Source of the DNA: Clostridia bacterium
GTDB taxonomy: Bacteria > Bacillota > Clostridia > Christensenellales > Borkfalkiaceae
Assembly (NCBI GenBank): GCA_017507045.1
Contig: JAFWBP010000017.1
Span: forward strand, 1-64,000
Direction of reading: 5' to 3'
Length of the DNA: 64,000 nucleotides
The notes beneath the pieces are model-generated. The model searched no databases. It had not been told where the DNA came from and worked only from the letters and a program-made list of their open reading frames with translations. Below are positions 1 to 9,989 of this stretch, piece by piece (positions within the stretch are counted from its first letter, which is position 1; the number at the start of each line of letters is the position of its first letter). The translations under genes and the position numbers were made by a program.

Positions 1-3000
1 CGTTCAACAATAACGGTACGACGACGAACGTACAGGTTATGAACGGCAAGACGGTGCAAAAGCCGCAGGACCCTTCGCGCAACAACTACTGGTTTGTAGG
101 TTGGTACACGGATAATACATACAAAAACGTATTCTCGTTCAGCGAGCCGATTTTCGGCGACAGAACGCTTTACGCGAATTTTGTAGAGAAGTACGATCCG
201 GAATTCAACGTAAAATTCGATGCAAACTACGCAGGTGCGGCAGCAATAGAAGCTACCACCACGAAGGGCGGAAAGCTCTATGAGCTTCCGCAGCCTCAGC
301 GTGCAGGTTACACGTTCGCAGGCTGGTGGGTCAGCCAATATGAAGATGCCACCAAGCTTGCATATAAGTATACCGATCAGGCGTTGTATGAAGATACCAC
401 GCTTTATGCCGTTTGGACGAATAATACCAGCGCACCCGTCGTATCCGTAACGGATAAGGAGATCAGCTGGGTGGCGAACGGCATAAACAACCGCTACACG
501 GTTCGCGTTAAGCTGGGCAATGAAGTGATCGCAAGCGCAACGCAGGGTACCACGGCGTACGCTTTCGATTTTACCAGACAGGCTGCCGGCGATTACACAG
601 TTGAGGTTGAGCTGAACGGTCAGACGGGTAAGGCTTACTACCGCAACAAGGGCCTTGATCGCGTTTCGTATATCGACGTAGTAGGCAACACACTCGTATT
701 CAATTCCGTAGCAAACGCACAGAAGTATGCGATCGAGATCGCATGCGGCGATGGCAATCACACGGTTGAAGTTACGAGGCCTGAATACGATTTCTCGAAC
801 TGCGAAATGAAGCAGGGCGGTATCACGTTCACGGTTACGGCGATGGGGGATGGCTACCTCTCCTCTACCTCCAAGCCCTACACCTTCGAGCGCACACTCA
901 AGAACATTTCCAACCTTCGCGTGAACAACTCCACCGAAATGGTTACGTGGAATGCAGTTGAAAACGCCACGGCGTATAACGTCACCGTTCTCGTCGGCGG
1001 AAACGAAGTATACAGCGGCACCGTAACGGGCACGAGCTTCGAGCTTAAGGAATTCACGAGCGGCGCGATCACGGTGAAAGTCGTTGCAACGGCACGCGGC
1101 TGGAACCCCACGAACGTAGCACAAACGACGTATAATAAAACGCGCCTTGCCGCACCTACGAACATCCACATGGAAGGCTACACCTTAAAGTGGGATGCAG
1201 TTGCAGGTGCAACCGGGTACGAAGTTAAGATCGGAAACGATGTGAAGCAGGCAGAAGCAGCCGAGCTCGTTTTGAATGAAAATGAATACGCTGCAGGCGC
1301 AACGCTCGAGATCTCGGTGCGCGCCATTGCGGCAAACGCTGCGAACAACTCGCTGTATTCGAATACGGTGAGGGTTCAGAGCGGTACCATCGCCGATACG
1401 CTCACCTACGAGGCAGGCGTCGTTGCTTGGGATGCTGGCTTCGGCGTGCAGAGCTACGTCGTTCGCGTAAACGGCGAAGAGGTTGCAACGGTAACCGACG
1501 CCACGAATTACGCCGTCACGCTTACCCGGAAGGGCGAAAACAAGATCGAAGTGTGCGCAATCGGTATGGATGGTGCGCGTTCCCAGTGGGTAAGCATTGA
1601 AGTTATCGCTTATGCAGTTGCATTCGATACGCAAAAGGGCGATGCGGCGGTTCCCACGCAGTACAAGGCGAAGGGTGATCCTATCACGCTTCCCGAAGCA
1701 GCACGCACCGGCTATACGCTTGAAGCTTGGTACACGGAAGCGAACGGCAACGGCACGCGCTATGGCGCGGCTGGCGAAGTCGTAGTATTCGAAAATGCTT
1801 ACGATACCATGTATTACGCGGCTTGGAATCCCAACCGCTACAATGTAACGCTCATGATCGTGGGCGCCGGCGGTAACGATACTGAATTTGCTTCTATCGA
1901 AGTAGAATACGGCAAGGAGTACTTCCTTCCCCGCCCCGCCAGCACCGATGCCACGAAGGCGTTTGCCGGTTGGTATCGCGAGCCGAACGGCCAGAACACC
2001 CGTTATACGAACTACGATGGTTCCAGCATCTCTGCATGGAAGGAAACGGAAGGGCGCGTTCTCTATGCGTTCTACGCAGAGATTTTCAACTTTGAAAAGA
2101 TCGAGAGCGGCTATGCTGTTTCCAAGGGCCCCGGCATCAGCTACGTTCAGGAGATCACAATTCCGCAGGTATACGAGGGAATCCCCATTACCACGGTTGA
2201 GGATTTCTCCTCCTGCTCTTCGCTGAGAGTCGTCAATATTCCCGATACGATCCAGCTCATCTCTCTTGCAGGCACGAACGTTGGCTTCCGCAGCTGCACG
2301 AACCTCACGAGAGTGAACATCATCGAAACGCAAGGCAACCACGATCGCTTCTACGAATCGGTAGACGGCGTTCTCATTCGCAACAATATGGTTGCCAACA
2401 GAAAGGAGCTCGCTTACTTCCCGCAGGCAAGAACGGGCGAATACACCATTCCGAACGGCGTTCAGGTTCTTCCTTCCAACGTATTCCAGTTCGCAGATAA
2501 GATCACGAAGTTCTATATCCCCGAAACGGTTACGCTCATCGAGTCGCAGGCGTTCTACACCGCCGCTCTCGTGGAAGAGATCGTGTTCCTTCCCACAACG
2601 GAAGGCGCTACGCCTCAACCTCTTACCATTCGCGCGCAGGCGTTCCAGAACTGCACTGTGCTCGAGAAGATCACGTTCCCTTCCCGCCTTGAAGAATTCG
2701 CTTCAGATGCATTCACCGGCTGCTCCATGCTCACGGCGATCAACGTAGAGGGTACGGGCGGTAAATACACCTCGCACGAAGGATTCCTCTGTATCGATCT
2801 CGGCGCTGCAGGCCTTGAGCTCGTAATCGCCACGCTGGGTATTCCGAGCGAATTAAAGATTCCCGTTGGTATCACCTCAATCGGCAACTCGGCGTTTACC
2901 GGCCACGCAGGTATCGAAAAGCTCATCGTTCCCGGTCACGTTACGAACATCGGCAACGAGGCGTTCAAGAACTGCGCGAACCTCAGAGAAGTCGTGTTTG

Positions 3001-6000
3001 AAGGAACGGAATCCGATCTTGATCTCACGATCGGCGAATCCGCATTCTACAATTGCGATGGCCTCACCTTCCTCACCCTTCCCGCAAACCTCGTTGGTAT
3101 GGGCGTGAACGCCTTTGGCGGCACGAACAACCTGCTCACCGTAAACGTTGAAAGCGGTGCTGGCAACCGCACGCTCAACTTTGCGGCAGGTTCCTTCGGC
3201 AGCACGGCTTCCTACACCTACCTCACGGTTGTGAACCTTGGCAAGAACGTTCCCGCGATCGATATCGGCGCAGTCTTCGGCACCAAGCTGAAGGAAGTGC
3301 ACGTTGATCCCGCAAACCCCAACTATTATGAGGAAGATGGCGTTCTCTTCAACAAGGCCGTCACGAACATCTTCTATTACCCCGTAGCAAAAGAGGGGGC
3401 TTACGTAATTCCCGAAACGGTTACCACGATCGGCGAAAACGTCTTCTTCGGCAGAACTGAACTTACGAAGATCACCATCGGCAAGAACGTGCAGATGATT
3501 GAAGCAAACGCATTCAAGAACTGCGATAAGCTTGCTGAAGTCGTGTTTACCCCCGGCAGCGAGTTGCCCCTCTTCATCGGCGATTCCGCATTCAACGATT
3601 GCGATGGCCTCGCGAAGATCGAATTCCCTGCCCGCACGAGAGAGATCGGCGCATCGGCATTTGCAAGCTCCGCTATGCTTGCAACCGTCATTATTCCCGA
3701 GGGTGTAAAGGCGATCGGCGCAAGTGCGTTCTCCAATGCGATCATCACCAGCATTCACCTTCCTGCCACCCTCGAAACGCTTGGCGGACCTTCTGCGCAC
3801 CTCATGAACGTATTTGCAAACTGCTCGCAGCTCAGCACGATTACCGTTGCAGCAGAGAGCAATTACTTCACGGTGATCGACGGCGTACTCTACGGTAAAA
3901 CGGAAGGCAAGGTTACCGACCTCATCTTCGCTCCTTTGAAGTCTGGCGGTACGAACGGCGTTGTGAACGTTCCCGGAACGGTAACCTACATCTGGGATAA
4001 CGTATTCTATAATAACACCAACATCCGCGAGATCCGCTTTGCGGCGCTCGAGGGCACCCTTGAGATCGGCGATAGCGCATTCTCCTACTGCAGTGCGCTT
4101 GAGAAGGTAAACCTTCCCGCAGGCCTTGCAACGATCGGTGCAAAGACGTTCCAAAGATGCGATGCCTTGAAGGAAATTTTCATTCCCAACACGGTCACCT
4201 CGATCGCCGTTAACGCATTCTACTACTGCGAGGCGCTCAAAACGGTAACCTTTGAAGCAGGCAACTTGGAAACGCCCCTCGTACTTGAAAGCAGCAAGAC
4301 TGCTTCCGGTGCCAGCACGGAAGGTGTGTTCTACTACTGCACCTCCCTTGAAGAGATCACCCTTCCCGAGAGAACCACGCAGATCGGTACGGGCGCATTC
4401 GCAAGATGTACTTCCCTTGAAACGATCAACATTCCCTCCACGGTAGTGGCGATCGCTGATTACGCATTCTACGAGCTCCCCGTCAAGAACGTGAACTTCG
4501 CGGAAGGTAGCGTGCTCACCGAGATCGGATCAAACGTATTCGCCTACACCAAGCTTGAAAACATCAAGCTTCCCGCAGGCCTCAAAACGATTGGCGCAAG
4601 CGCATTCTATCGTTGCGAAAATCTCCACGAAATCAAGCTTCCCGAGGGCTTGGAAACCATTTCCAGAGATGCATTCGCTTATAACCACCTCACCGAAATC
4701 ACCATTCCCTCCACGGTAACCACGCTGGGAACGCCGAAGGTGGGCAGCGCTGCTGCGAGCGGCTACGTATTCTGGAATTCGCCCACGCTCGAGAAGGTAA
4801 CCTTTGCCGATAACTGCCAGGTCACCGAGCTCTACGGCAGCACCTTCTCTTACTGCCCTAAGCTTACCACGGTGGACTTCGGCAAAAACAGTGCCCTGAA
4901 GACGATCGGAAACGACTTCGGTAAGAACGTCAGCATCAAGGGCATCACCATTCCTGCTAACGTTACGAGCATTGCGGCTGCCGCATTTGAAGGCAACGTT
5001 GCAATGACGAGCGTCACCTTCGAGGGAACGAACGTTACTTCCATCGGCAACACCGCGTTTGCAAGAACGGGCCTCACCAAGTTTGAGTTCCCCGAATCCA
5101 CTTCCGCGATCACGCTCGGCACCTACCTCTTCCAGGGCTGCGGTGCTCTTGAGGAAGTTTATCTCTCTTCCGCAGTTGCAAGTATCGCAAACGTATTCAC
5201 CGGCTGCGTCTCCATCAAGGTTATCAAGGTTTCTCCCGAAAACAGAAACTTCAAGGCCGATGAAACGCTACCCGTGCTCTACAATGCAGCCGGCGATGCC
5301 GTCCGCTTCGTATTCGGCTCCGTGGAAGAAAACGTTAAGATCATCAAGGATGGCGTAACCGAAATCGGCGACGGCGCGTTCTTCGGCAATACCGATCTCG
5401 TGTATGTGTACATTCCGAAGTCGGTCACCAAAATCGGCGCGAACGCCTTCCGTAACTGCCTCAATCTCCAAACCGTAGAGTTTGAAGAGGGGAGCCAGCT
5501 CACCACGATCGGCGGCCACGCCTTCCAGGAATGCCGTGCGCTCAAGGAGATCAACATTCCTGCAAGCGTAACCACCTTCCACACCGATGGCTACACCTTC
5601 CAGGGCGATATCGCGCTCAAGAAGGTATCCTTTGGCGATAACACAAACGTAACCTATCTGCCTCAGTACATGTTCGCAGATTGCACCGCGCTCACCGAAG
5701 TGCAGCTTCCTACGAGCCTTACGAGAATCCGCCACTACGCCTTCATGAACACGGGCCTTGTGGAAGTTGATTTCTCCAACCTCACGAAGCTCGTTGATAT
5801 CGGCGGTAACGCAACTTCTACGACGGCTGTAACTGCTACTGCGGTAAGCTACGCATTCCAGAACTGCGAAAAGCTCACCAAGGTCACCTTCCCCAGCACC
5901 ACGGTCCGTGCCGGTACCAGAATGTTTGAGGGCTGCACGAGCCTGAAGGAAGTCAACTTCGGCGGGCTCACCATGCTCGGTAGCTACTTCTTCGCCGGTT

Positions 6001-8612
6001 GCACGGCGCTTGAGAGCATCACCATTCCCGCATCGGTTACCACGGTCAGCACCTACGTCTTCCAGAAATGCACGAACCTCAAGAGCGTTGAGTTTGAAGA
6101 GGGTTCCAAGGTGGCGGCGCTCGGCAACTACATGTTCGATGCTTGCTCGGCACTCACTACGGTTGTGCTTCCCAACACGATCAACCACCTCGGAACGTAC
6201 ACCTTCCGTAACTGCACGGCCCTGAAGAGCATCGATCTTTCCAACACGAAGCTCACGCGCTTCAGCACCGGTGCTACTACGAACGTTGCAGCTTCCACGT
6301 CAACCTACCTCTTCCTGGGTTGCGAGAGCTTGGAAGAAGTTATCCTTCCTGCAGGCTTCATTCAGATCGGCGCGTACACCTTCCAGAACTGCACGAGCTT
6401 GAAGAGCATTGATCTCACGAATATCAAGGTCATTGCGAACTATGCGTTCCAGAACTGCGGCTTCGAATCGCTCACGATTCCCGCTTCGTTCACGTCTAGC
6501 TCCAACCTCGGATCGTACGCCTTTGCCGGCAACACGAAACTCAAGTCCGTCACGCTCACTTCCGGTATCAAGTACCTTGGCGTGCGTATGTTCCAGGATT
6601 GCACGGCGCTTGAAAGCATTGAGCTTCCTGCAAGCCTCACCAGCATCGGAACGTACACGTTCGTTGGTTGCACCGGCCTTAAGAGCGTTAAGTTCGAAGA
6701 TAACTTCGGCCTGAAGAATCTTCCCACCTACATGTTCCAGGGTTGCGCCTCGCTTACGAGCGTTGATTTCGGCAACACCGCCTTCACGCAGCTCGGCAAC
6801 TACTTCTTCCAGGGTTGCACCGCGCTCGAATCGATCAAGCTTCCCGATTCGCTCACGTTCATCGGAACGTATTCCTTCGCGAACACCGGCCTTAAGAGCA
6901 TCGATCTTTCCAACACGCAGATCACGAGCTTCCGTGCATCTGCAACGGGTGCGCCTTCCGCTACCGTGAATGCTTATGTATTCAATGGCTGCGAGAACCT
7001 CACCTCCGTTACGCTTCCTGCAAACTTCCAGGCGTTCGGTGCGTACTCCTTCTTCGGATGCACCAAGCTTACGAGCATCGATCTCGGCGCAGCTACCATC
7101 ATCGGTAACTACGCGTTTGCTAACACCGGCCTCACGGGTATCTATATTCCGAGAACGGTTACCACGATCGGTACGGCGGCATTCGGCGGCAACGTTGCAC
7201 TCGAGAGCATTTCCATCGCGCTCGATAACGCAGCTTTCCGCGTGAACGACGGCGTTCTCTACACCGCAGAAGGCACGCTCGTTACCTTCCCTGCAGGCAA
7301 AGTAGTGGAAGGCGGCGTTTACACGGTTGAAGAGGGCATCGCAATCGGCCAGGGTGCGTTCTACGGCTGCACCTTCGATGAGATCATTCTGCCCGAAGGC
7401 ATTACCATGATTGCCGATTACGCCTTCTACTACACCAACATCGCGAAGATCACCATTCCCGAAACGGTATATCAGTTCGGTAACTATGTGTTCTCTTATA
7501 GCGCATTCGAAAGTGTTCGCATTCCTGCAAACGCAGAATCTGTTGGTAACTATACCTTCCAGAATAGCGAAATTGAGGAAATAACCATTCTCACGCCCAA
7601 CCTTGTGTACTACAACTATGCTACCAACGGTTCCGGCCCTTATGCATCGAACAGCCTCTTCCAGAACTGCTATAACCTTCGCGTAGTCAACCTTCCCGAA
7701 GGCATGGAAACGATCGGTTCCAACTGGTTCCAGAACACCACGTCGCTTGAATCCATCAAGATCCCGAGCACGGTTACGGCGATCAACAGCAACGCGTTTT
7801 TGAACAGCGGCCTTACGAGCGTTCACATTCCCGCATCGGTGAAAACGATCGGTTTGGGTGCATTTGCGCAGGCGATGAACCTCAAAACGCTCACCTTCGA
7901 AGAGGGCGAAGAGCCGCTCACGATCACCGCAGGCTCGGGAAGTCTAACCGCACCCACCAACGGTGCATTCCAGGATACCGGCCTTGAAACGGTTGTGCTC
8001 CCGAAGAGACTCACCACTCTGCCTGGCGCTATATTCCGCAACAACGTGAACCTTACCTCGGTCACGCTTCCAGATACGCTCACCATCATCGGTGAATACG
8101 CGTTCTACGGTTGCACGGCGCTTAAGGGAATCGAGCTTCCTAATTCGCTTCTTTCGATTAGCACCTCTGCCTTCGGGTACAGCGGCCTTGTTAGCATCGA
8201 AATCCCCGATTCCGTTGCTACGGATACGCTGATCTCTACGGAATTCTACAACTACGTATTTGAGTACTGCACATCGCTCGTCAGCGTGAAGCTTTCAAAG
8301 AACCTGCAGAGCATGGGTAACGGCGTCTTCCGTGGCTGCACGGCTCTCACCGATCTCAAGCTTCCCGAAAGCCTTTCGAAGGTTGCAACGAGCCAGTTCG
8401 AGGGTTGCACGTCGCTTAAGCTCGTGATTCCCAAGTCGGTAACCGCCGTTACGGGAAGCCCGTTTGCAGGCTTCACCGCAGATCAAACGATCTACTTCGA
8501 AGCAACCGAAGCGGAGATCTACGCTTGGTGGACGGTTATGAACACCAAGAGCAACTGGTACACCGATTGTAATGCGAAATTCGTGTTTGGTTATACCGGC
8601 GAAAATGCATAA
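1..8612 (+). CDS. giant BspA-type leucine-rich-repeat surface protein (5' end outside window)
   Basis: The frame is open from base 3, so the true start lies upstream; the first Met in view is at 39. Numbering from that Met: InlB-type repeats (GWY/LYAxW signatures) at about 1-125, a run of fibronectin-III-like beta modules at about 130-520, two more InlB repeats at about 525-690, then LRR_5/BspA repeats (pattern SLxxIxLPxxxxxIGxxAFxxC) from about 700 to the C-terminus. The protein ends in FVFGYTGENA with no LPXTG motif or membrane segment, so any anchor must lie in the missing N-terminal part. The family is extracellular and typically adhesive; ligand unknown. A terminator follows, so it is transcribed separately from the downstream operon. 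Confidence 0.9.
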   Translation, partial: FNNNGTTTNVQVMNGKTVQKPQDPSRNNYWFVGWYTDNTYKNVFSFSEPIFGDRTLYANFVEKYDPEFNVKFDANYAGAAAIEATTTKGGKLYELPQPQRAGYTFAGWWVSQYEDATKLAYKYTDQALYEDTTLYAVWTNNTSAPVVSVTDKEISWVANGINNRYTVRVKLGNEVIASATQGTTAYAFDFTRQAAGDYTVEVELNGQTGKAYYRNKGLDRVSYIDVVGNTLVFNSVANAQKYAIEIACGDGNHTVEVTRPEYDFSNCEMKQGGITFTVTAMGDGYLSSTSKPYTFERTLKNISNLRVNNSTEMVTWNAVENATAYNVTVLVGGNEVYSGTVTGTSFELKEFTSGAITVKVVATARGWNPTNVAQTTYNKTRLAAPTNIHMEGYTLKWDAVAGATGYEVKIGNDVKQAEAAELVLNENEYAAGATLEISVRAIAANAANNSLYSNTVRVQSGTIADTLTYEAGVVAWDAGFGVQSYVVRVNGEEVATVTDATNYAVTLTRKGENKIEVCAIGMDGARSQWVSIEVIAYAVAFDTQKGDAAVPTQYKAKGDPITLPEAARTGYTLEAWYTEANGNGTRYGAAGEVVVFENAYDTMYYAAWNPNRYNVTLMIVGAGGNDTEFASIEVEYGKEYFLPRPASTDATKAFAGWYREPNGQNTRYTNYDGSSISAWKETEGRVLYAFYAEIFNFEKIESGYAVSKGPGISYVQEITIPQVYEGIPITTVEDFSSCSSLRVVNIPDTIQLISLAGTNVGFRSCTNLTRVNIIETQGNHDRFYESVDGVLIRNNMVANRKELAYFPQARTGEYTIPNGVQVLPSNVFQFADKITKFYIPETVTLIESQAFYTAALVEEIVFLPTTEGATPQPLTIRAQAFQNCTVLEKITFPSRLEEFASDAFTGCSMLTAINVEGTGGKYTSHEGFLCIDLGAAGLELVIATLGIPSELKIPVGITSIGNSAFTGHAGIEKLIVPGHVTNIGNEAFKNCANLREVVFEGTESDLDLTIGESAFYNCDGLTFLTLPANLVGMGVNAFGGTNNLLTVNVESGAGNRTLNFAAGSFGSTASYTYLTVVNLGKNVPAIDIGAVFGTKLKEVHVDPANPNYYEEDGVLFNKAVTNIFYYPVAKEGAYVIPETVTTIGENVFFGRTELTKITIGKNVQMIEANAFKNCDKLAEVVFTPGSELPLFIGDSAFNDCDGLAKIEFPARTREIGASAFASSAMLATVIIPEGVKAIGASAFSNAIITSIHLPATLETLGGPSAHLMNVFANCSQLSTITVAAESNYFTVIDGVLYGKTEGKVTDLIFAPLKSGGTNGVVNVPGTVTYIWDNVFYNNTNIREIRFAALEGTLEIGDSAFSYCSALEKVNLPAGLATIGAKTFQRCDALKEIFIPNTVTSIAVNAFYYCEALKTVTFEAGNLETPLVLESSKTASGASTEGVFYYCTSLEEITLPERTTQIGTGAFARCTSLETINIPSTVVAIADYAFYELPVKNVNFAEGSVLTEIGSNVFAYTKLENIKLPAGLKTIGASAFYRCENLHEIKLPEGLETISRDAFAYNHLTEITIPSTVTTLGTPKVGSAAASGYVFWNSPTLEKVTFADNCQVTELYGSTFSYCPKLTTVDFGKNSALKTIGNDFGKNVSIKGITIPANVTSIAAAAFEGNVAMTSVTFEGTNVTSIGNTAFARTGLTKFEFPESTSAITLGTYLFQGCGALEEVYLSSAVASIANVFTGCVSIKVIKVSPENRNFKADETLPVLYNAAGDAVRFVFGSVEENVKIIKDGVTEIGDGAFFGNTDLVYVYIPKSVTKIGANAFRNCLNLQTVEFEEGSQLTTIGGHAFQECRALKEINIPASVTTFHTDGYTFQGDIALKKVSFGDNTNVTYLPQYMFADCTALTEVQLPTSLTRIRHYAFMNTGLVEVDFSNLTKLVDIGGNATSTTAVTATAVSYAFQNCEKLTKVTFPSTTVRAGTRMFEGCTSLKEVNFGGLTMLGSYFFAGCTALESITIPASVTTVSTYVFQKCTNLKSVEFEEGSKVAALGNYMFDACSALTTVVLPNTINHLGTYTFRNCTALKSIDLSNTKLTRFSTGATTNVAASTSTYLFLGCESLEEVILPAGFIQIGAYTFQNCTSLKSIDLTNIKVIANYAFQNCGFESLTIPASFTSSSNLGSYAFAGNTKLKSVTLTSGIKYLGVRMFQDCTALESIELPASLTSIGTYTFVGCTGLKSVKFEDNFGLKNLPTYMFQGCASLTSVDFGNTAFTQLGNYFFQGCTALESIKLPDSLTFIGTYSFANTGLKSIDLSNTQITSFRASATGAPSATVNAYVFNGCENLTSVTLPANFQAFGAYSFFGCTKLTSIDLGAATIIGNYAFANTGLTGIYIPRTVTTIGTAAFGGNVALESISIALDNAAFRVNDGVLYTAEGTLVTFPAGKVVEGGVYTVEEGIAIGQGAFYGCTFDEIILPEGITMIADYAFYYTNIAKITIPETVYQFGNYVFSYSAFESVRIPANAESVGNYTFQNSEIEEITILTPNLVYYNYATNGSGPYASNSLFQNCYNLRVVNLPEGMETIGSNWFQNTTSLESIKIPSTVTAINSNAFLNSGLTSVHIPASVKTIGLGAFAQAMNLKTLTFEEGEEPLTITAGSGSLTAPTNGAFQDTGLETVVLPKRLTTLPGAIFRNNVNLTSVTLPDTLTIIGEYAFYGCTALKGIELPNSLLSISTSAFGYSGLVSIEIPDSVATDTLISTEFYNYVFEYCTSLVSVKLSKNLQSMGNGVFRGCTALTDLKLPESLSKVATSQFEGCTSLKLVIPKSVTAVTGSPFAGFTADQTIYFEATEAEIYAWWTVMNTKSNWYTDCNAKFVFGYTGENA
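5621..7200 (+). repeat. higher-order repeat inside the giant LRR protein
   Basis: Three related blocks start near 5621, 6081 and 6681. Each opens with an (S/K)VxFxxx...YMF unit, runs through several LRR_5 units and carries one Thr/Ser/Ala-rich loop (near 5810, 6260 and 6940) inserted just before a Y-x-F-x-x-C unit. The common order of units suggests block duplication on top of the basic LRR repeat of roughly 23 residues. Confidence 0.6.
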
Positions 8613-8644
8613 TCAAGCATAATTAACTTCGCATGAAGTGTTAG

Positions 8645-8701
8645 AAAATTTCAAACTTCCGTGGTTTTATCAATTAAGATTATGGAAGTTTGAAATTTTT
8701 T
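8645..8701 (+). terminator. rho-independent terminator after the giant LRR gene
   Basis: A 16-bp perfect stem (8645-8660 with 8684-8699) encloses a 23-nt loop and ends in a T-run. It lies 32 bp after the stop codon. An A run also precedes it, so it could work in both directions. Confidence 0.85.
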
Positions 8702-8782
8702 TATATTTTAATGAAAAAAAATAAATAAAAGTGAAAAAAATAAAAAAACCGAAGAATATTATTCGAAATTTGCGTAATTCAG

Positions 8783-8811
8783 TTGATATTTTTCGCATAT
8801 AATGGTATAAT
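8783..8811 (+). promoter_or_regulatory. SigA-type promoter of the MoxR/VWA/surface-protein operon
   Basis: TTGATA (8783-8788), a 17-bp spacer and TATAAT (8806-8811), with an extended -10 TGG directly upstream. It sits in an AT-rich stretch 30 bp before the first gene of the operon, which has an AAGGAG ribosome binding site at 8827-8832. Confidence 0.85.
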
Positions 8812-8841
8812 AACATAAATAACTATAAGGAGTGTTGTAAA

Positions 8842-9972
8842 ATGGCTGAAAAATTATTCAAGAAGTACTATTCGCGCGTTGCCAAAGAAGGCATTATCAA
8901 AGCTATTCTTTGCGGATTGATCGTTGGTTGCGCGATGCTTGCACTGGCCGCAACCGCCTTCTGGTTTTTCGGATACAGAGAGGGGCTCTGGATCAGCATT
9001 GCGCTGTTTGCCGTAGGCACCGGCGTAGCAGCTCCGCTCTTCTACTATCGGAAATTTAAGCCTACCACGATGGCGATTGCACGGCGCGTTGATGAGCTTG
9101 GTCTCGAGGAGAGATTGCTCACGATGATGGAGCTTGAGCACGATGATTCCTTCATTGCTATGAAGCAAAGAGAGGATGCTATGCGTGCGCTCTCCTCCGT
9201 CAACCACATGCTCGTCACGATTGCCGTTTCCCTTTCGCTCGTAATCGGGTTTGCCGCTGTCGGCGTGCTCGGTTTGGCAGCAACCACGGTAGATGTGCTC
9301 TACTATGCAGGAGCTATCGAGAGCGGTATTGAAATCATCATGCCCGATGCTTTCCCGAAAACTTACAAGATCACCTACGGCGTGGCTGAAGATTGCGAGG
9401 GTACGATTATGTACTGGGCAGAAAGCTACGATAAGATGACGGAGATCTCTGAAGGCACGGAAGAGAAGCTCGTAAGAACGGGAGAAGGCGTTCCCACGCT
9501 CTACGCCGTTCCCGCAAACAACTGGGCGTTTGCCGGTTGGTACGATGAGAACGATGAGCTCTATTCCAACGATCCCTATCTCGAGATCAAAAACGTTGAA
9601 GAGGATATCACGCTGTTTGCTTTCTTCGAAGAACTCGATGGAGAGGATGAAGATGAGGCAAATCAAAATTCCAACGGCGGTGATGGCGAAGAAGGGGATG
9701 GGGAAAAGGCTCCCCCCAATCCCAACGCTCCTCCTAAGCCCGATTCCGGAGACGGCGGTGACGGTGACGGTGCCGGCGGCGAAAACCGCGATGAAAAGCA
9801 TAACCAGATCCTTGATGGCGAAACCTATTATGGCGATGGTTACGATAACGCCTATCAGGACGGTATGGATAGCATGAACCAGGACAATGGTATCAGTGAC
9901 GATATGAAGAACTGGTACGATGATTACATGGGTGCCATCGAAAAGATTGGCTCCGGTGATAACGGTGACTAA
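8842..9972 (+). CDS. membrane protein with InlB-like module and acidic Gly/Asp-rich tail
   Basis: 376 residues. Two hydrophobic segments (about 20-68) and a third (about 125-152) are separated by a cytoplasmic-looking stretch containing VDELGLEERLLTMMELE. The part after the third segment (about 165-262) carries an InlB-type module (WAFAGWYDENDELYSND ... ITLFAFFEE), followed by a highly acidic, Gly/Asn-rich tail (about 262-376). Position as first gene before moxR and DUF58 recalls DUF4175-like membrane proteins in other MoxR/VWA clusters, but I do not recognise the family with certainty. The InlB module links it to the surface proteins at the 3' end of the operon. It might be an adaptor between the ATPase module and the exported proteins; this is inference. 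Confidence 0.85.
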   Translation: MAEKLFKKYYSRVAKEGIIKAILCGLIVGCAMLALAATAFWFFGYREGLWISIALFAVGTGVAAPLFYYRKFKPTTMAIARRVDELGLEERLLTMMELEHDDSFIAMKQREDAMRALSSVNHMLVTIAVSLSLVIGFAAVGVLGLAATTVDVLYYAGAIESGIEIIMPDAFPKTYKITYGVAEDCEGTIMYWAESYDKMTEISEGTEEKLVRTGEGVPTLYAVPANNWAFAGWYDENDELYSNDPYLEIKNVEEDITLFAFFEELDGEDEDEANQNSNGGDGEEGDGEKAPPNPNAPPKPDSGDGGDGDGAGGENRDEKHNQILDGETYYGDGYDNAYQDGMDSMNQDNGISDDMKNWYDDYMGAIEKIGSGDNGD

Positions 9973-9989
9973 AGAGGTAAAAAAGGTAT

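Noticed and set aside
2150..8612. Repetitive DNA that could be mistaken for a CRISPR array or satellite
   Set aside because: The repeats are diverged, in one reading frame and encode LRR_5 units; there are no identical repeats with unique spacers and no cas genes.
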